Both the position numbers and the translations under genes were made by a program. The notes under the pieces are model-generated. The model saw only the letters and a program-made list of their open reading frames with translations, searched no databases and had not been told where the DNA came from. This document shows positions 33,954 through 46,084 of a stretch of DNA of 56,678 bases, piece after piece. Origin of the DNA: Intoshia linei (lineage: Eukaryota > Orthonectida > Rhopaluridae); NCBI GenBank assembly GCA_001642005.1, contig LWCA01000084.1, positions 1 to 56,678 of the forward strand, given 5' to 3'. Positions within the stretch are counted from its first letter, which is position 1. Each line of letters opens with the position of its first letter.

Positions 33954-36395
33954 TTAAGCATAATATTGTAAGTTTGTTTTCTTCTTAGCCTGTACTTCTA
34001 AAATAGCGTCCATGTAATCTTCATGATCCAACTCTATTGCTCCTCTTCTTAAAGCTATCATGCCCTAAATTTAAAATTATAATAATACACTTCTATCAAC
34101 AAATCTATCAGTAGTTCGAAATGTTAAAAATACAAACCTAATAAGTTATTAGTAATAACCTTTTAAAATATCTTAAAAGCCTGTTAAAATTCTTATCGTG
34201 TGTTGATTTCAAAAGATCTGTTCAATTTGAAACGATTAGAAATTCAAATCGTCACTTATTATTTCGTGCAAATACAATTTTTCATAAATTCATAAACCAC
34301 CAATGCTTAGAACAGGGGTCGTCAAACTTTTTAACTATAATACCTTAAAAATAAATAATTTTCAATTTTAAATTCCAAAATAACACTTTTCCTTACACAA
34401 CCATCGCAATAATTTCAAAAATATTCGTAGATCCAGGGATTATATGCACCGCTTTGATATCCATGGATTATAAGTTATAACAAATTTTAGAGTATTGAAA
34501 AAATTGACCAACCCGTTCATTAACTTCTATCAAAAATGAACATAATAAACAATTTTAAAGTTATTTATAAGTGTAATATAAAATTCCTTATAATAATACA
34601 AATATATATAAACCGCTTCAACACACATAGCCTTGCATTGAGCACCATTAAAATCTTCGGTACACCTGGCCAACTCTTCAAAATTTACATTTTTCCTATA
34701 AAAATATATAAAATGAAACAATAAACAATACTTGACATTCATCTTACGTGAATGAATCTGTAAAATGCGACACCTAGCTTCTTCATTGGGATTAGGAAAT
34801 TCAATTTTTCTGTCCAATCGACCAGATCTAAGTAAAGCTGGATCCAAAATATCGACTCGATTTGTAGCTGCAATAACTTTAATGTTTTCGTTGGGCTGAA
34901 AACCATCCATTTGATTAAGTAATTCGAGCATGGTTCTTTGAACTTCCCGATCACCGGCTTTTTCACTATCAAAACGTTTGGTACCTATGATATAATTATA
35001 TTTAAATAAATGTACTACATAATAATAACTGTATGTCTGGATATTATATAACAATAGCACAACCAACACTTATAATATTCTGTACGAGGTTCCAAAGATA
35101 TTTTTTATAAAATGGGGAATCCTACTTTTAAATTCATAAAAGTCGAATATATAACACTTTAAATGAAAATTTACCTATTGCATCCAATTCATCAATAAAA
35201 ATAATGGCAGGTTGTTTTTCTTTGGCTAGATTGAAAGCATCTCGAACTAATTTAGCTCCGTCGCCAATAAACATTTGAACCAACTGTGGACCAGCAAGTT
35301 TCAAAAACGTAGCATTGGTTCTAGCAGCACACGCTCTAGCCAGCAACGTTTTACCGGTTCCAGGTGGTCCGTACAATAAAACACCTTTTGGAGGTTCAAT
35401 TCCAATTTCTTTAAATTTTTCATTATGGTCCATAGGTAATACAATTGCTTCAATTAGCTGCGAGACGAATGAAATATATTACAAAAATAAAATACTTCCT
35501 GAATTTGTTTATCCAACCCACCAATTTCACTATATTTTTCTGTGGGCTTATCGTCAACTTCCATAGCTTTAACGCGAGGATCATATTCGGTAGACAACGC
35601 TTCAAGAATTATGTACGAGTCTTTATTTACTCCCTAATATTTACATTTATAAAATTAAATGAAACCACATACTTTTTAGAGGCTAATTATTGATTAAATA
35701 ATAGTAGATTAATATTTTTAATCAATTAATCAGATTTAACTAGCTAACTAGATAAATTTTAAAATAATTACGATTAAATCTCCAGGTTTCAAAGTAAGTG
35801 GGTCAACTAATCCAACGACAGGCAAAAAATATGTCTACATAAATAAGTTTAGAAAATGAATAAATCTACCTGACGAGTGGAAGTTTTAATGACGGCGCAT
35901 TTACCTTCCATTTTAACATTTAAATCGACATTAGCTCCTTCGTCGTCTCCATACTCTTCTGGTTCCAGATCCAACAACTACAAATAGTAAAGATGAACAA
36001 TTATACGAAATCAGTGTCTCACGAAAATATATTGGTGCAATATTAAACTGCGGAGCACGGAATGTCCCTGATAAAAAATTTTTGTATTTAAATTTACCTC
36101 AACAACATTGGACACGAGATATGGTAAAATTTTGTTTAATTTAATTTTTTCATTATTTTCGAGTATTTTTTCATTCTGACTTTGTTTTTCATGAGTTAAT
36201 CGGCTAATTTCACCTTTCAATGACTGCGAATAATAAATTTTTTAAAGTTAAATAATGAAAATTAAAAATTACTCGAATATTGGTTTCAAAAATATGCATA
36301 CGATTGACTATATCTTCTACCGAAAGGCTTATTATTAAATCATTTAAACCTTTGTCATTTTCAATCATCATCATTGTCATATCCTCTTCAACCAT
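33954..36395 (-). CDS. PSMC3: 26S proteasome regulatory ATPase subunit Rpt5 (PSMC3), nine exons
   Basis: Exons (minus): 36273-36395, 36098-36223, 35870-35977, 35772-35834, 35496-35633, 35175-35457, 34732-34984, 34614-34695, 33954-34064. All junctions are GT...AG and in phase; 428 residues against about 439 in human. Order: N-terminal helix ([15 protein letters not shown]), OB-fold, then AAA+ module. Walker A GPPGTGKT is at 216-223, Walker B IIFIDE at 271-276, sensor-1 N322 in ATNRVD, and arginine fingers in LLRSGR. The protein ends LQYYA, the HbYX-type tail that docks into the 20S ring; [17 protein letters not shown] and EVQAKKK are Rpt5-specific. It unfolds ubiquitylated substrates in the 19S base. 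Introns are 35-190 bases, except the last (34065-34613), which contains a hAT-type end at 34313. The next gene upstream stops 233 bases before this start codon. Confidence 0.97.
34313..34530. mobile_element. hAT-type terminal sequence in the last PSMC3 intron
   Basis: caggggtcgtcaaacttttt is a hAT-style terminus inside the only long intron (549 bases) of an otherwise compact gene. The second end and duplication were not recognised, so the exact extent is unknown. Confidence 0.35.
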
Positions 36396-36628
36396 TTTTA
36401 TTTGGTTTATTTAAAATTTAAACAATAACAATATAGCTTTATTTTCAGATAAAAATAAGTTTATTTTCAAAGATTATTTTTTATAGAAATTGATACGAAC
36501 ATATCAGAATCTAGACTTTAAATATTTATTTGGTTATTTAGATAATCTCTACATTTTGGTATATTCTACTATTTGACGAAAAAATTAATTTAGATACAAA
36601 ATGTACAATAAATGTTGAAATATAAATT

Positions 36629-39600
36629 TTATTTTTGGTAATCAATAGCGGCTTGGTGTACTTTATCTATAAATTGAAATAATCCAGCAGAAGTTAACTG
36701 TGAGTAAGTTATAGAAGGTATATTTGTCCTGGAATCTTCATAATATGTAATTTCATATGTCAGTCCCAACTAAATTGAGTATTATAATAAGAATTAATAT
36801 TTTAGGAGTTCTTCAAAGTGAATTTCCAAATGTATAGAAATTTTTGTGAATTACAAATTTTCCCTTACCAAATTATTGCAGAATTATTACCAAAATATGG
36901 ATTGCAGTGTAACTATCCCAGAACCATAATAACATATCGATTACACATTTAAAACTCTACATTAGTGGCTCATAAAAATATCACAAAATCACTAAGTTTT
37001 CATAAAAAAATAGAATAGAATCATTTCAAAACATTTTATTAAATTAAAATTAAAAAGTTCCTAGAATGACAGTCAACAAATCTTATATATCAATATATCT
37101 TAAATTTAGACTCTACAGGCCTCTTAAAAAATTTCTAAATTACACCTAACATTTAGTAGAATAATACTTAGATTATAGAAAAAGCCTAGATACCAATTTC
37201 TGAGATTAAACCTAGTTTTTTGAATTCTAAGAAAAACGTGCACAATCAATGTTTCATTTAACATAAATTCAAAAATCGAATAAAAATTAAAAAATGCAAA
37301 TATCTGAGGATGAAAATTTTTATTTACATCAATTATAATTATTCCAATGGAAAAAATAGTCTTGGAATTATATTTTTATATTTTTTCAGTAATAATTTTA
37401 ATACTTTAGAGCAGTGCTTTCCAACCATTTTTGGTTGGCGATACACCAATCAAAAAAATAAACATGTGATTCATAAATATAGTTGAACCAATTTTTTTCC
37501 AATAATAATCTGAAAATAAGCTATATAAAATTTATCATCATCATAAAAAATATCTTTGATTTGCATTTTTACGTCTTCCAATTGTATTGTCTGCTAATGA
37601 AATTTATAAAAAAATTAAATAGAATTTTAAGTTTGGCGACACATCTGGAAGTCATTAGCGACACACCAGTTGGAAAGCACTGCTTTAGGGTAATAAAATA
37701 GTAATTTCAGTTGTCATGAAGATGCAAATTTCTCAAAACTATTTTATGATTTTTTAAATTCTACGAATGTTAGTTTTTAACTGTAAACACATTTTCAAGT
37801 TGAAATGAATAAATGATACATTTGATAATAACAATATTACATAATATTTGATTATAGTAGTTAAGAAACTCTGGTATATATTATTTAAAACCAAAATATT
37901 AATTATAATTTATAAATTGATAATATTGAAATTTTACTTTCGTAGGCTCTTTGTCATGTAGGGGTTTAATGATAATATTTGAATCGTAATCATAAATTTG
38001 GACATTTTTAATAGATGAATTATTTCTAATTTCGTCAGTATTGGGCAAAGATTGTGATTTTATTATGTAAAATCCAGATAAAGGCTCATACTTTGAAATT
38101 CGCCTATAACAAAAAATTATTTAAATTTAAAATATCAGGAAAAATCAACCAAGTACAGTGAAGCCTCCACTATTAGCCGATGATTCGATAACAATTTTTC
38201 AAAATAAATCTAAAAATGTTTACATGCCTTGATCCCCCCTGTTCATAAAATAAAATTAATGAGAAATATATCGAGTTATATAAAAAAGAACTAGAATTGG
38301 CGAAATGTCTTAAATATTTAAAGTTAACAAGTCAGTTATTTATTTAGTCATACATACTAAATTAGTTGGCGTTACAAAATTACAAAAGTATTAATTTAAA
38401 CATACTCACTATTTTGTACTAATTGATCTTCTCTAAAAATATTTGTATACAGTTAAGGGGGTCGACAATATATTTTTTTGGAAACCACGGGTATATACTA
38501 TACAACAGTGGTTATTAAACATAAAACTTCACGGACGCCTTATTTCAACAAATATTTTTCGCGGATCCCTTTAAAAATATTTGCATCACTTAATCAACTA
38601 AATCAGAGGTGGGAAGCCTTTACTGTTCTAAGGCCGCACTAACGTCCCAAATAAATTTAATAAGGCCGCACAATCTAAATAAAATTTAATCAAATACAAT
38701 AGTGCTTCTCATGGGGGTGACTGATCACGCCAAGGAATGAACACGAAAATTTTAGATGATTGGGTGAATGATACATTTTTAGCATATTTTATTCAATTTA
38801 TAAAATTTTATGAGAAAAAATAAACCAACCCTTAAGGTTTAAGAAAAAATTCATGTATCTGATCTCAAAATAAAAAACTTAATTTTACCAACCCTTAAGG
38901 AAAAAACCACTTTTACAAATATTTTTGTAAAAAATCCTATTTTACCAAAAACTAATATAATAAATAAAATAGTTTTAAATGAAAAATAATTCAAATCATC
39001 AATAAGGCCGCACTTTCTCCATCTCTGGACTAAATATTTGATAATCATTGAAATTCATACAAAAATGTTAATAATAATCATACATCATATTTTAATAATG
39101 TTTGAATTCCTCATAATTAACACTAAAAGTCATAGATAAAGTTTATTATAAACTCAAAATAAATGAGGTAGAATTTAATTTAAAAAACAAAATGGTTCAC
39201 AAAACATGGTCAACCCATCAAAGGAGTAACAACCATAACAATTACTATAAACGATATAAAGTTAATTATATCTATCTTAATATTTTTGTATGAATTTCAA
39301 TAATTACATTTTCAGGGGTAAATAATAGATAATTTTATTTTTTGGGAATAAATGCTTAAAACCAAAAAAGGCATCACAGTGGAAAATAGGTCTTTCTAAT
39401 ATTCGTCAAATAAAAAAAATTTATTCTGTAGAAAAATATTAATAAAAATTGAAACCTGTAAAAATATTCTCGAGAATTCATGGGAAACTAAATAATGGTT
39501 ATAATCAATGCAACTAAAAAAATATCCAAAAATTTACTGGAAAACGAGACACCCAATGAATGACATCATTTCCGTCTTGATCTATCAATTTTTCCAGTTG

Positions 39601-40343
39601 TATAACATTGTTATCCCAGATCTTTCGGTATTCTAAATCAATCTTAAAATTAAAAGTGGTTATTTTTTACATACCTGAACGTTATAAAATGATTGAGCAG
39701 AAATGTCATCAATTACACCATGAACTAAAATATACAATTTAATTAAACCAATATTCTATAATATCATTCTCATATTCTCATCAAATTCTCATAATATTAT
39801 ATCAATAAATTGATATAATTATTATATGACGCCGCGTAAACTTGAAATAAATAATAAAAGGGTAAGATAAATACATTCTTCAAACTAACATTGGAATAAT
39901 AAATCTACTTTTCAAAAGACTGCTCCCCTTAATTTGACGACCGCTCTAAAATTCATAAATTATAAATATTACCTTTATAGGCATAAAGTCCATTTTTATA
40001 TTTTTTCCTTAGCAAGCAAACACCATTTTTATCGTTAACATATTCCCACCCCGAATTAATAAATGTATCTTTCCAAGAATTTTTATCAAATGAAGAATTA
40101 CTAATTTAAAATTTAGCAGCATTTAGATTTAACTAGTCAAAATTACATTTTATCAACATCCAATTTCAACAAATCGTTATCGGATTGGATACCATTAATA
40201 GATATCATCATACTTGACATTGCCATTAATTTACGATTTTTGTGGCTGATGAGGTAAGATACAATTTGACGGTAATTTGGTTTTGGAAATCTTTTGTAGT
40301 TAAAATATGAAAACATTTTAACAAAATTTATTCGGAATGCCAT
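36629..40343 (-). CDS. START-domain lipid carrier, StARD7/PCTP-like, seven exons
   Basis: Exons (minus): 40147-40343, 39973-40100, 39675-39724, 39538-39642, 39456-39487, 37938-38103, 36629-36769; phases sum to 272 residues. The fifth exon is only 32 bases. It is needed to keep the frame and supplies the conserved FPMNSREYFY motif. The START domain (about 72-270) runs GWEYVNDKNGVCLLRKKYKN, GVIDDISAQSFYNVQIDLEY, RKIWDNN, VIHWVSRFP, SREYFYRRISKYEP, and a C-terminal helix FQFIDKVHQAAIDYQK. This order and the EYRK-WD, HWV-FP and SR-Y motifs are those of PCTP and StARD7, which carry phosphatidylcholine. The first about 50 residues have ten basic residues (R, K, H) and no acidic residue, like the mitochondrial presequence of StARD7. 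Two introns (38104-39455 and 36770-37937) are long because hAT MITEs sit inside them; the others are 34-248 bases. Confidence 0.85.
37412..37682. mobile_element. hAT MITE in an intron of the START gene
   Basis: Left terminus cagtgctttccaacc and right terminus ggaaagcactg are inverted. The flanking 8-mers are ctttagag (37404-37411) and ctttaggg (37683-37690), 7 of 8 identical. Inside both ends is ttggcgatacacc / gcgacacacc. 271 bases, no coding content. Confidence 0.85.
38604..39027. mobile_element. hAT MITE in an intron of the START gene
   Basis: Left terminus cagaggtgggaagcc and right terminus ctccatctctg are inverted ends, with aaggccgcac repeated just inside both. Target duplications are aactaaat (38596-38603) and gactaaat (39028-39035), 7 of 8. 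It has been inserted beside an older hAT end (cagtggttattaaac, about 38514). Interior motifs accaacccttaagg recall the palindrome at 8.3 kb. Confidence 0.85.
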
Positions 40344-41231
40344 AAGAAATAAAAAATAAGTGGGCGATATTTGATTTTCAAAATGAAATGTACTTAAAAT
40401 ATATACAAAATATAAAATCGAACTCTGTAAATATATAAATTGTTAAAGATGCATGTCAAGTAACGAATAATAAATAATGAGGATTAGACTAAATGACAAT
40501 AAAGGACGCGGGTCATAGCAATTATACAATATTGATAAAATATTTTCTTCATATAATTTAAAATGAGCAGAAAGGTACACAAAACTTAAAATTAAATCAA
40601 GATTAGAAGGCAATGATCTAGGGTAGCACTTTATCAATATTTGATCTCATATTGACTAAAATATTGGATACATTGGTTTATACTCTAAGCAGGTGTTTCT
40701 CAACCTTTTTCAGATGGCCATCTTGGAATCCATTAAAAAAATTAAGAAAAAGCTGCAAATTTAAAAAAAATTATATCGGTACAAAAAAACAAAAAATTTA
40801 ATATTAAATTTAATGTAACTCATCCTCTCTGAAATGGTACAGCTCGTTTTCAATTTTTCGCTGTAAATTGTGTGACCGTCCGCATATTAAAATATTGTTT
40901 ACATTTTAATACCAATTTGTTCAACTATGAAGCCATTTTTTGTTAATCACATTAACAGAGCAAAACACGACATAATTATAATTATAAAGCATATTTCAAT
41001 CAGTAATAATCACAAACAAAAATTTGACAATTTTTGGTCATTACCTACAGATATTACATTTTAATCTGATTCAAAAATGAGCCCATATAATGACTATATT
41101 GTTAACCAATTGTAAATGTACGGTTGAAGTAATTGAAAAAATAGAGTAAATAAACTTTTTAATTAATTATAAGAATTTTATAGAATCTAAAAATATAACA
41201 AATATTATATATTTTTGATAACAAGTATAAT
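40344..41231. other. Intergenic stretch with an unassigned frame and a hAT-type end
   Basis: A minus-strand open frame of about 64 codons (40443-40637; contains LPSNLDLILSFVYLSAHFKL and CYDPRPLLSFS) has protein-like composition but no ATG start and no recognised family; it could be a missed upstream exon. At 40690 caggtgtttctcaacc is a hAT-type terminus without an identified partner. Confidence 0.3.
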
Positions 41232-42521
41232 TTAATTTTTTCTAAATCCAAAAAATGATTTTTTAACCGGTTTACCCTCTTTAATGTTTTGTTTATCTTT
41301 ATTACTGTCAATATTATCATTTTTATAAGAAATGTTTGAATCTGGTTTTAAAATGTACCTATTAGGTTTACTGCGACATGTGTCATTTTTACTTGAAATG
41401 TTTTTTCGATTAGATTTCGTCTCTAAACTACCAATAGATTTAGTGAATTTCCTCTTTTCCCTAACAGAATCTAAATTTCCCCTGCCATCATTTGATTGTA
41501 AAATAACTTGATCTATTTTGTTTTTAATGTTATGGAAAGCATCAGCCCCCAAATAATCGATATTTCCACATTCCCATTCAACTTGGCGTGAATAATTTGA
41601 ATGAATACTGTCGATATTAAAATCAGATTGAGAATGTGTAATATTTCGATTCCATGAGCTGAATAAATTAAATTCTTGAACAGAATCCGACGCAAAAGCA
41701 CTTTCTTTTTCTGAAATTAATGACTTTAAATCATCACTCAATTTAGGGTAAATTTGAGAGTAAAATAATTTCCACCATATATTCAAAAAAGTGAAACCTT
41801 CTTGACCAACTTGATCTTGGTCAATTTGTTCATCTTCTAAATTGTACAGGTAATTCCAAGGTTTTTTGGCACCAATAAAATGTACTGCTTTAATCAAATG
41901 ACCAAAATGTTTGAAGGCAGGCAAATAAGAATAAAAACATTGCCAAACACAATTGTATAGAAATGGAATATGCTTTTTGATATCTGAATAATGCCAATCT
42001 GAAAAATACATGTTGAGTAGGCCTTGGTCTGCTCCGTCAAAGGAACCATTCTCCGTAGCAAATTTACTAATACTTTCAAAGGTAGCTATGGAAGGTTTAA
42101 TAACCAATAAGCCCGAATTAAAACAATCTGGCCAACCAGGATCTGCGACGGCGGACAATTCGTCTCTTTTGAACAAATCGTCAATGTTTTTTAATACCAT
42201 TATGTCAGCGTCCATAAACACGCATTTATCAAATTGAATCAATTTCCAGCAATGTAGTTTAGTAAATGTTATACCTAGAGTAGGTCTCTCCAACAAGTTC
42301 AACCGATAAAAATCTTTACTGTCAAGAGGTTCCACGTGATATAAAACATCGTAAATTTGATTTAATTGATATCTCATGTCTGGGGATACTTCTGATGTCA
42401 GCATTACGGTCAACATTTTACTTGTTTCTACATTTCGTAAGCTTTGCCCCAAGACCAATGCTCCAATTCCGTATGCATCGTTTGTGACGAGTGTTACGTA
42501 TGAATGTTTAATATTTGCCAT
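41232..42521 (-). CDS. Glycogenin (GT8 self-glucosylating primer of glycogen)
   Basis: A single uninterrupted exon of 429 codons. Residues 1-230 are a GT8 glucosyltransferase: YVTLVTNDAYGIGALVLGQS at the start, TFTKLHCWKL, the metal-binding DxD in FMDADIMVL (104-106), FNSGLLVIKPS, DGADQGLLN, and HFIGAKKPWNY. The acceptor-tyrosine region FYSYLPAFK (Tyr197) corresponds to the self-glucosylated tyrosine of animal glycogenin. The glycogenin starts the glucose chain that glycogen synthase extends. The C-terminal half is serine- and lysine-rich; the final 34 residues (VKKSFFGFRKN at the end) may be the glycogen-synthase contact, but the match to that motif is weak. There is no intron, in contrast with the neighbouring genes. 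Start chosen at the first ATG, which lies directly before the conserved first strand. Confidence 0.95.
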   Translation of the reverse strand: MANIKHSYVTLVTNDAYGIGALVLGQSLRNVETSKMLTVMLTSEVSPDMRYQLNQIYDVLYHVEPLDSKDFYRLNLLERPTLGITFTKLHCWKLIQFDKCVFMDADIMVLKNIDDLFKRDELSAVADPGWPDCFNSGLLVIKPSIATFESISKFATENGSFDGADQGLLNMYFSDWHYSDIKKHIPFLYNCVWQCFYSYLPAFKHFGHLIKAVHFIGAKKPWNYLYNLEDEQIDQDQVGQEGFTFLNIWWKLFYSQIYPKLSDDLKSLISEKESAFASDSVQEFNLFSSWNRNITHSQSDFNIDSIHSNYSRQVEWECGNIDYLGADAFHNIKNKIDQVILQSNDGRGNLDSVREKRKFTKSIGSLETKSNRKNISSKNDTCRSKPNRYILKPDSNISYKNDNIDSNKDKQNIKEGKPVKKSFFGFRKN

Positions 42522-43500
42522 TTAATGACTATCAATATATTTAACTTATCAAATTATATTGGTAGTTATTTAACTAGTTAGTAGACATGGTTGTTTTGAA
42601 ATGAAATAGACAGATTTTTGAAATCTTGCATAATTTGTGAGGTAGTCATGATTATATGTGTTTTGATAGACTTTAGTGATCGAATTTGGTTTGAATCACT
42701 GAAGCGGTGTTTTTGTTTTAATTTTCTACAACAATATAATCACTTTTACTCCAATTATTCACAATTTTGGACTTTTAATCTAGTAAAAATAAAAACTTTA
42801 TTTTTATAAGTTTTTATGGGATTATACATTATGTATAATTTTTGGATTTTAGTTTAGATACCGATTCGATATTACACATAATAACGAGTGGTTAATGCGT
42901 TGGGTTACGTCAATTTAATAATAATTGTTATTTTGATGGTTTTTCAATCACTTTCAGAATGTTTACAACAAAATCCCTAAAGTTTGTTGTATATTGGAAA
43001 TACATTCAAGGTCGTCTAACAAATTTCAAGATTACAATTGTCAGACGTATCAAATGTGTAATTTGATTTTAATAATTCAAACTAATTTCAAATTCTAAGT
43101 TTTATTGTATAGATTGATATTCTTGAATGCGAACTTGAATCACACATGGTACTATTTAATTTGTTTTCTAATCAATCAAATCAATATATTGAAAACGTTG
43201 TCCAGTGTAATAAAATACGAAATATAAATTATATAATAAAATATAGTAAGAAAATTATGGAAATAAACGATTTAGACATTTACACTTTGTAGTCTCTGAT
43301 TTCTGCTAAATGTTGCAGACATTTTCTTCGAGTCTTGCAAATTATCATTATAGTCTCAAGTACATCTATGTATTTATTATATTAGTTAAAGTGGGCAGAT
43401 TTTTAACGTACTAAATAGCTAATAATTAGTTTCTCGGTTTTGAGTCAAGTAAAAACAATAGTTTATTAGAACATTTAAAATGATGATTTCGAATAAAATT
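42522..43500. other. Intergenic stretch upstream of glycogenin
   Basis: Promoter side of the glycogenin gene. No gene, element end or strong motif recognised; the plus-strand 63-codon frame at 42618 has no family resemblance. Confidence 0.3.
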
Positions 43501-43509
43501 GAATATCCT

Positions 43510-44780
43510 TAGTAAGGAATCTTTATTTATATAATATGCTACACAATATTTGTTTGTGTGTGTTACTGTTTATTTCAATAACTACCAGTCTTAGAATTTT
43601 ATAAAGTGCACATTTCAATTACAGTTTTTACTGGGGGTTTTATCAAAATAAATTTCAACCTCCCAATTTTACATCTTACAGGTCAAAAACCCCAGTTGTC
43701 CCTCTTTTTGAAAATCAAACGAGTTGGAGAATTTAAAAAGCAATATACTCTGATACGGATTTTAAAATCATAAAAATTATCTTCAATTTAAATTAAAAAA
43801 AAATATATTGTAAGGGCCAAAACCTCAAATTACCCTTTTTTTAATGAAAGAACCCTAGAATTTAAAAAAATACAAGTGGTACAGTTGTATCCTGTTAACA
43901 CACACACAGAAAATTTCAATCCGAATAAGTGACGACTTCACGGTCAAAAAAGCATTTTAGTATTTATATATTTTTTTTCGAAATATTTTATTAAAACAAA
44001 AAATGTGAAATAATTTACGTTTCAAAATTTAAAAAAAAAGATTATTCTGATAGAGCTTATTCCAGTTGATATAAATACAAAATTTCAACCCCATAAATCT
44101 ACGCATTCTCGGTGAAAAATAATTTTTAAGATATTATCAACCAATATTTTTGAAATATTTCGATTAAAATAAAAATTGAAAATGTAATTATTGATCCTAC
44201 AATTTCAAAAAAAAATCTAGATTCAGCGTCTACACATTTCCAATAAAGAAATATGGGTGAAAATTTATATAATTCATTCCTTCTGAAATTTTTTCATTGA
44301 TACGCAATTTTTAAATTTTTTGTGTGTCAACTGGATATAACCGTATCACTCGTAATTTATTTTTTAAAAAAAAAGGTAATATTGGCTTTGATGGTCAAAA
44401 TACACTTTTTTTGAAATTTCGATTGATGGTAATGTTTATGATTTACAAAGATATCCAAAAATTGATGTTCTATAAAATTGCAGGACTATTTTTTATTTTT
44501 TAAAAAAAAGGATAATTTGGGTTTTTGGCTCTGAAGATATAATTTTTTGAAATTTAAATTTATCACAATATTCATGATATTAAAATCTGTATCAGAGTGC
44601 TTTAAGTTTAGAATTCTAAGACTTTTGATTTTTAAAAAAAAGACAATTGTAGTTTTTGTACGTGAATGACTCAATATCTGAGAATGAAATTTGTGATAGG
44701 AACCAGAAAACTATTAGAAATTGTTATTCTTCAAACTGTACGCCTATTACTTTTTAAAATAAACGGTAACAGACAGACAT
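43510..44780. repeat. Dispersed repeat R1, one forward and one reversed copy joined
   Basis: The forward copy runs from about 43510 (aatatgctacacaatatttg) to about 44315 (cattgatacgcaatttttaa). It is followed directly by a reversed, diverged copy of the inner part (about 44325-44780: gtaatattggc, ggctctgaagatataatttt, ttaaaatctgtatcaga). Together they form a long inverted structure. No coding content. Confidence 0.6.
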
Positions 44781-45074
44781 ACATTTTTAGCTAACATCAA
44801 TTAATAAATGCAAATAAATTTAATTTCATATACAATTGTACAATGTACATATTCTGAAAGTTAGGATTAAGGAAAGAAATAAGACGGATTATCTCGCGTA
44901 AACCGAAATACATAATAAAACAAAAACCAAAGTGTACTAATTTCAAAATAAATTATATTAATTTAATTTATATAACATATTTTTCGAAAATTTTCATCAT
45001 AGAGTATGTTGTTTTGATTATTAATCAAAAGTTTACAAATATATGCAGTTGATGAATGCTCGGCTATGAAAAAT

Positions 45075-46084
45075 TTAAAAATAATTATATTTACTAATTG
45101 TTAAATAAAAATTACGTGGCTTGTTGCAAGCAATGTTACAGAAAACAACCTTTCCATTGTTGCAATTATTTTCACAGGTTTCTTTAACGAATTGGCAGTA
45201 TTCTTCAACCGAAAGATAAAAAAAAGAATTAGTTTCATCTATTTCAAAGGCTTTAGAGTTAAAAATTAAATTTCTTTTTGATGTGGATTGAATATGATCT
45301 TCTAAAGGACACATTTAGTATCCTTTACTCTATTTAATGTCTGCATTTCAATTTCTACTGTTAATATGCACGATTTCATAAATGACGCACACTATTATCA
45401 AATTGGTAATGAAAAAGTCCATTTTTATGTCTTCAATTCAAATCAACCAAAAATTGCCTTGTACAATTAAACAAAATACTACAAAAATGGTACAAATTAC
45501 CATATCATGTCATTAAAATTACCGTCAAACCCGCTTATGACCCGTATTATGTCAACATCAGTAGGATTATAAAAAGGTTATTATATACTAAATTTGTTTC
45601 CCTATCTGCATCATCTAAGTCAAACCTAGCATGTCCCAAAAATAGAAATATACTTTTTTGGCAAACGACCCCATTCTAATTTGTCATTTTTAAATTTGTT
45701 TGATGGCCCATGAGGAGTCTTGGGTATGACTCTATACATTCGAATAAAAATAACGTGGAATCATTGGTTTTCCCTTTATCTTAGTTTATATTAATTATTA
45801 ATGTTATTTCATTAACTAAAATTTTTTTAAATACAGTCGTTTTATGCAAAAAGTACAGAAACAACTCTATTTATGTATAAAATTTAACTATAATTACCAC
45901 ACAATTCACCGCATTGTGCTTTGAATGTGTCATAAGTGCACATGTTAGGTAGCAAATCTTTACTTATAAGATAACAGCCCATGACTAACATTATAAATAC
46001 TTGAATGTATGTAAATATTAACTTACGATTTTCCGGAAGACAATATATTATTTTAATGATAACTACAATAATAAATTTGTACAT
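45075..46084 (-). CDS. Small secreted cysteine-rich protein, three exons, unassigned
   Basis: Exons (minus): 46027-46084, 45898-45984, 45075-45301; introns of 42 and 596 bases with GT...AG ends; phases agree; 123 residues. The N-terminus (MYKFIIVVIIKIIYC then LPEN) is a likely signal peptide. Two cysteine-containing segments follow: GCYLISKDLLPNMC then TYDTFKAQCGELC, and later EEYCQFVKETCENNCNN then GKVVFCNIACNKP. Ten cysteines in about 105 mature residues suggest a disulfide-stabilised extracellular protein. No known family was recognised; the spacing does not clearly fit ShK, EGF or Kunitz patterns. The second intron acceptor (CCTTTAG at 45302) was chosen because it is the one that keeps the frame. 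Confidence 0.55.

Noticed and set aside
38150-38200. Tigger-like terminal motif cagtgaagcctccac after TA
   Set aside because: Resembles a Tigger end, but no inverse partner was found in the intron, so no element was called.
42010-42237. Plus-strand 75-codon frame inside glycogenin
   Set aside because: Antisense shadow of a well-conserved enzyme.
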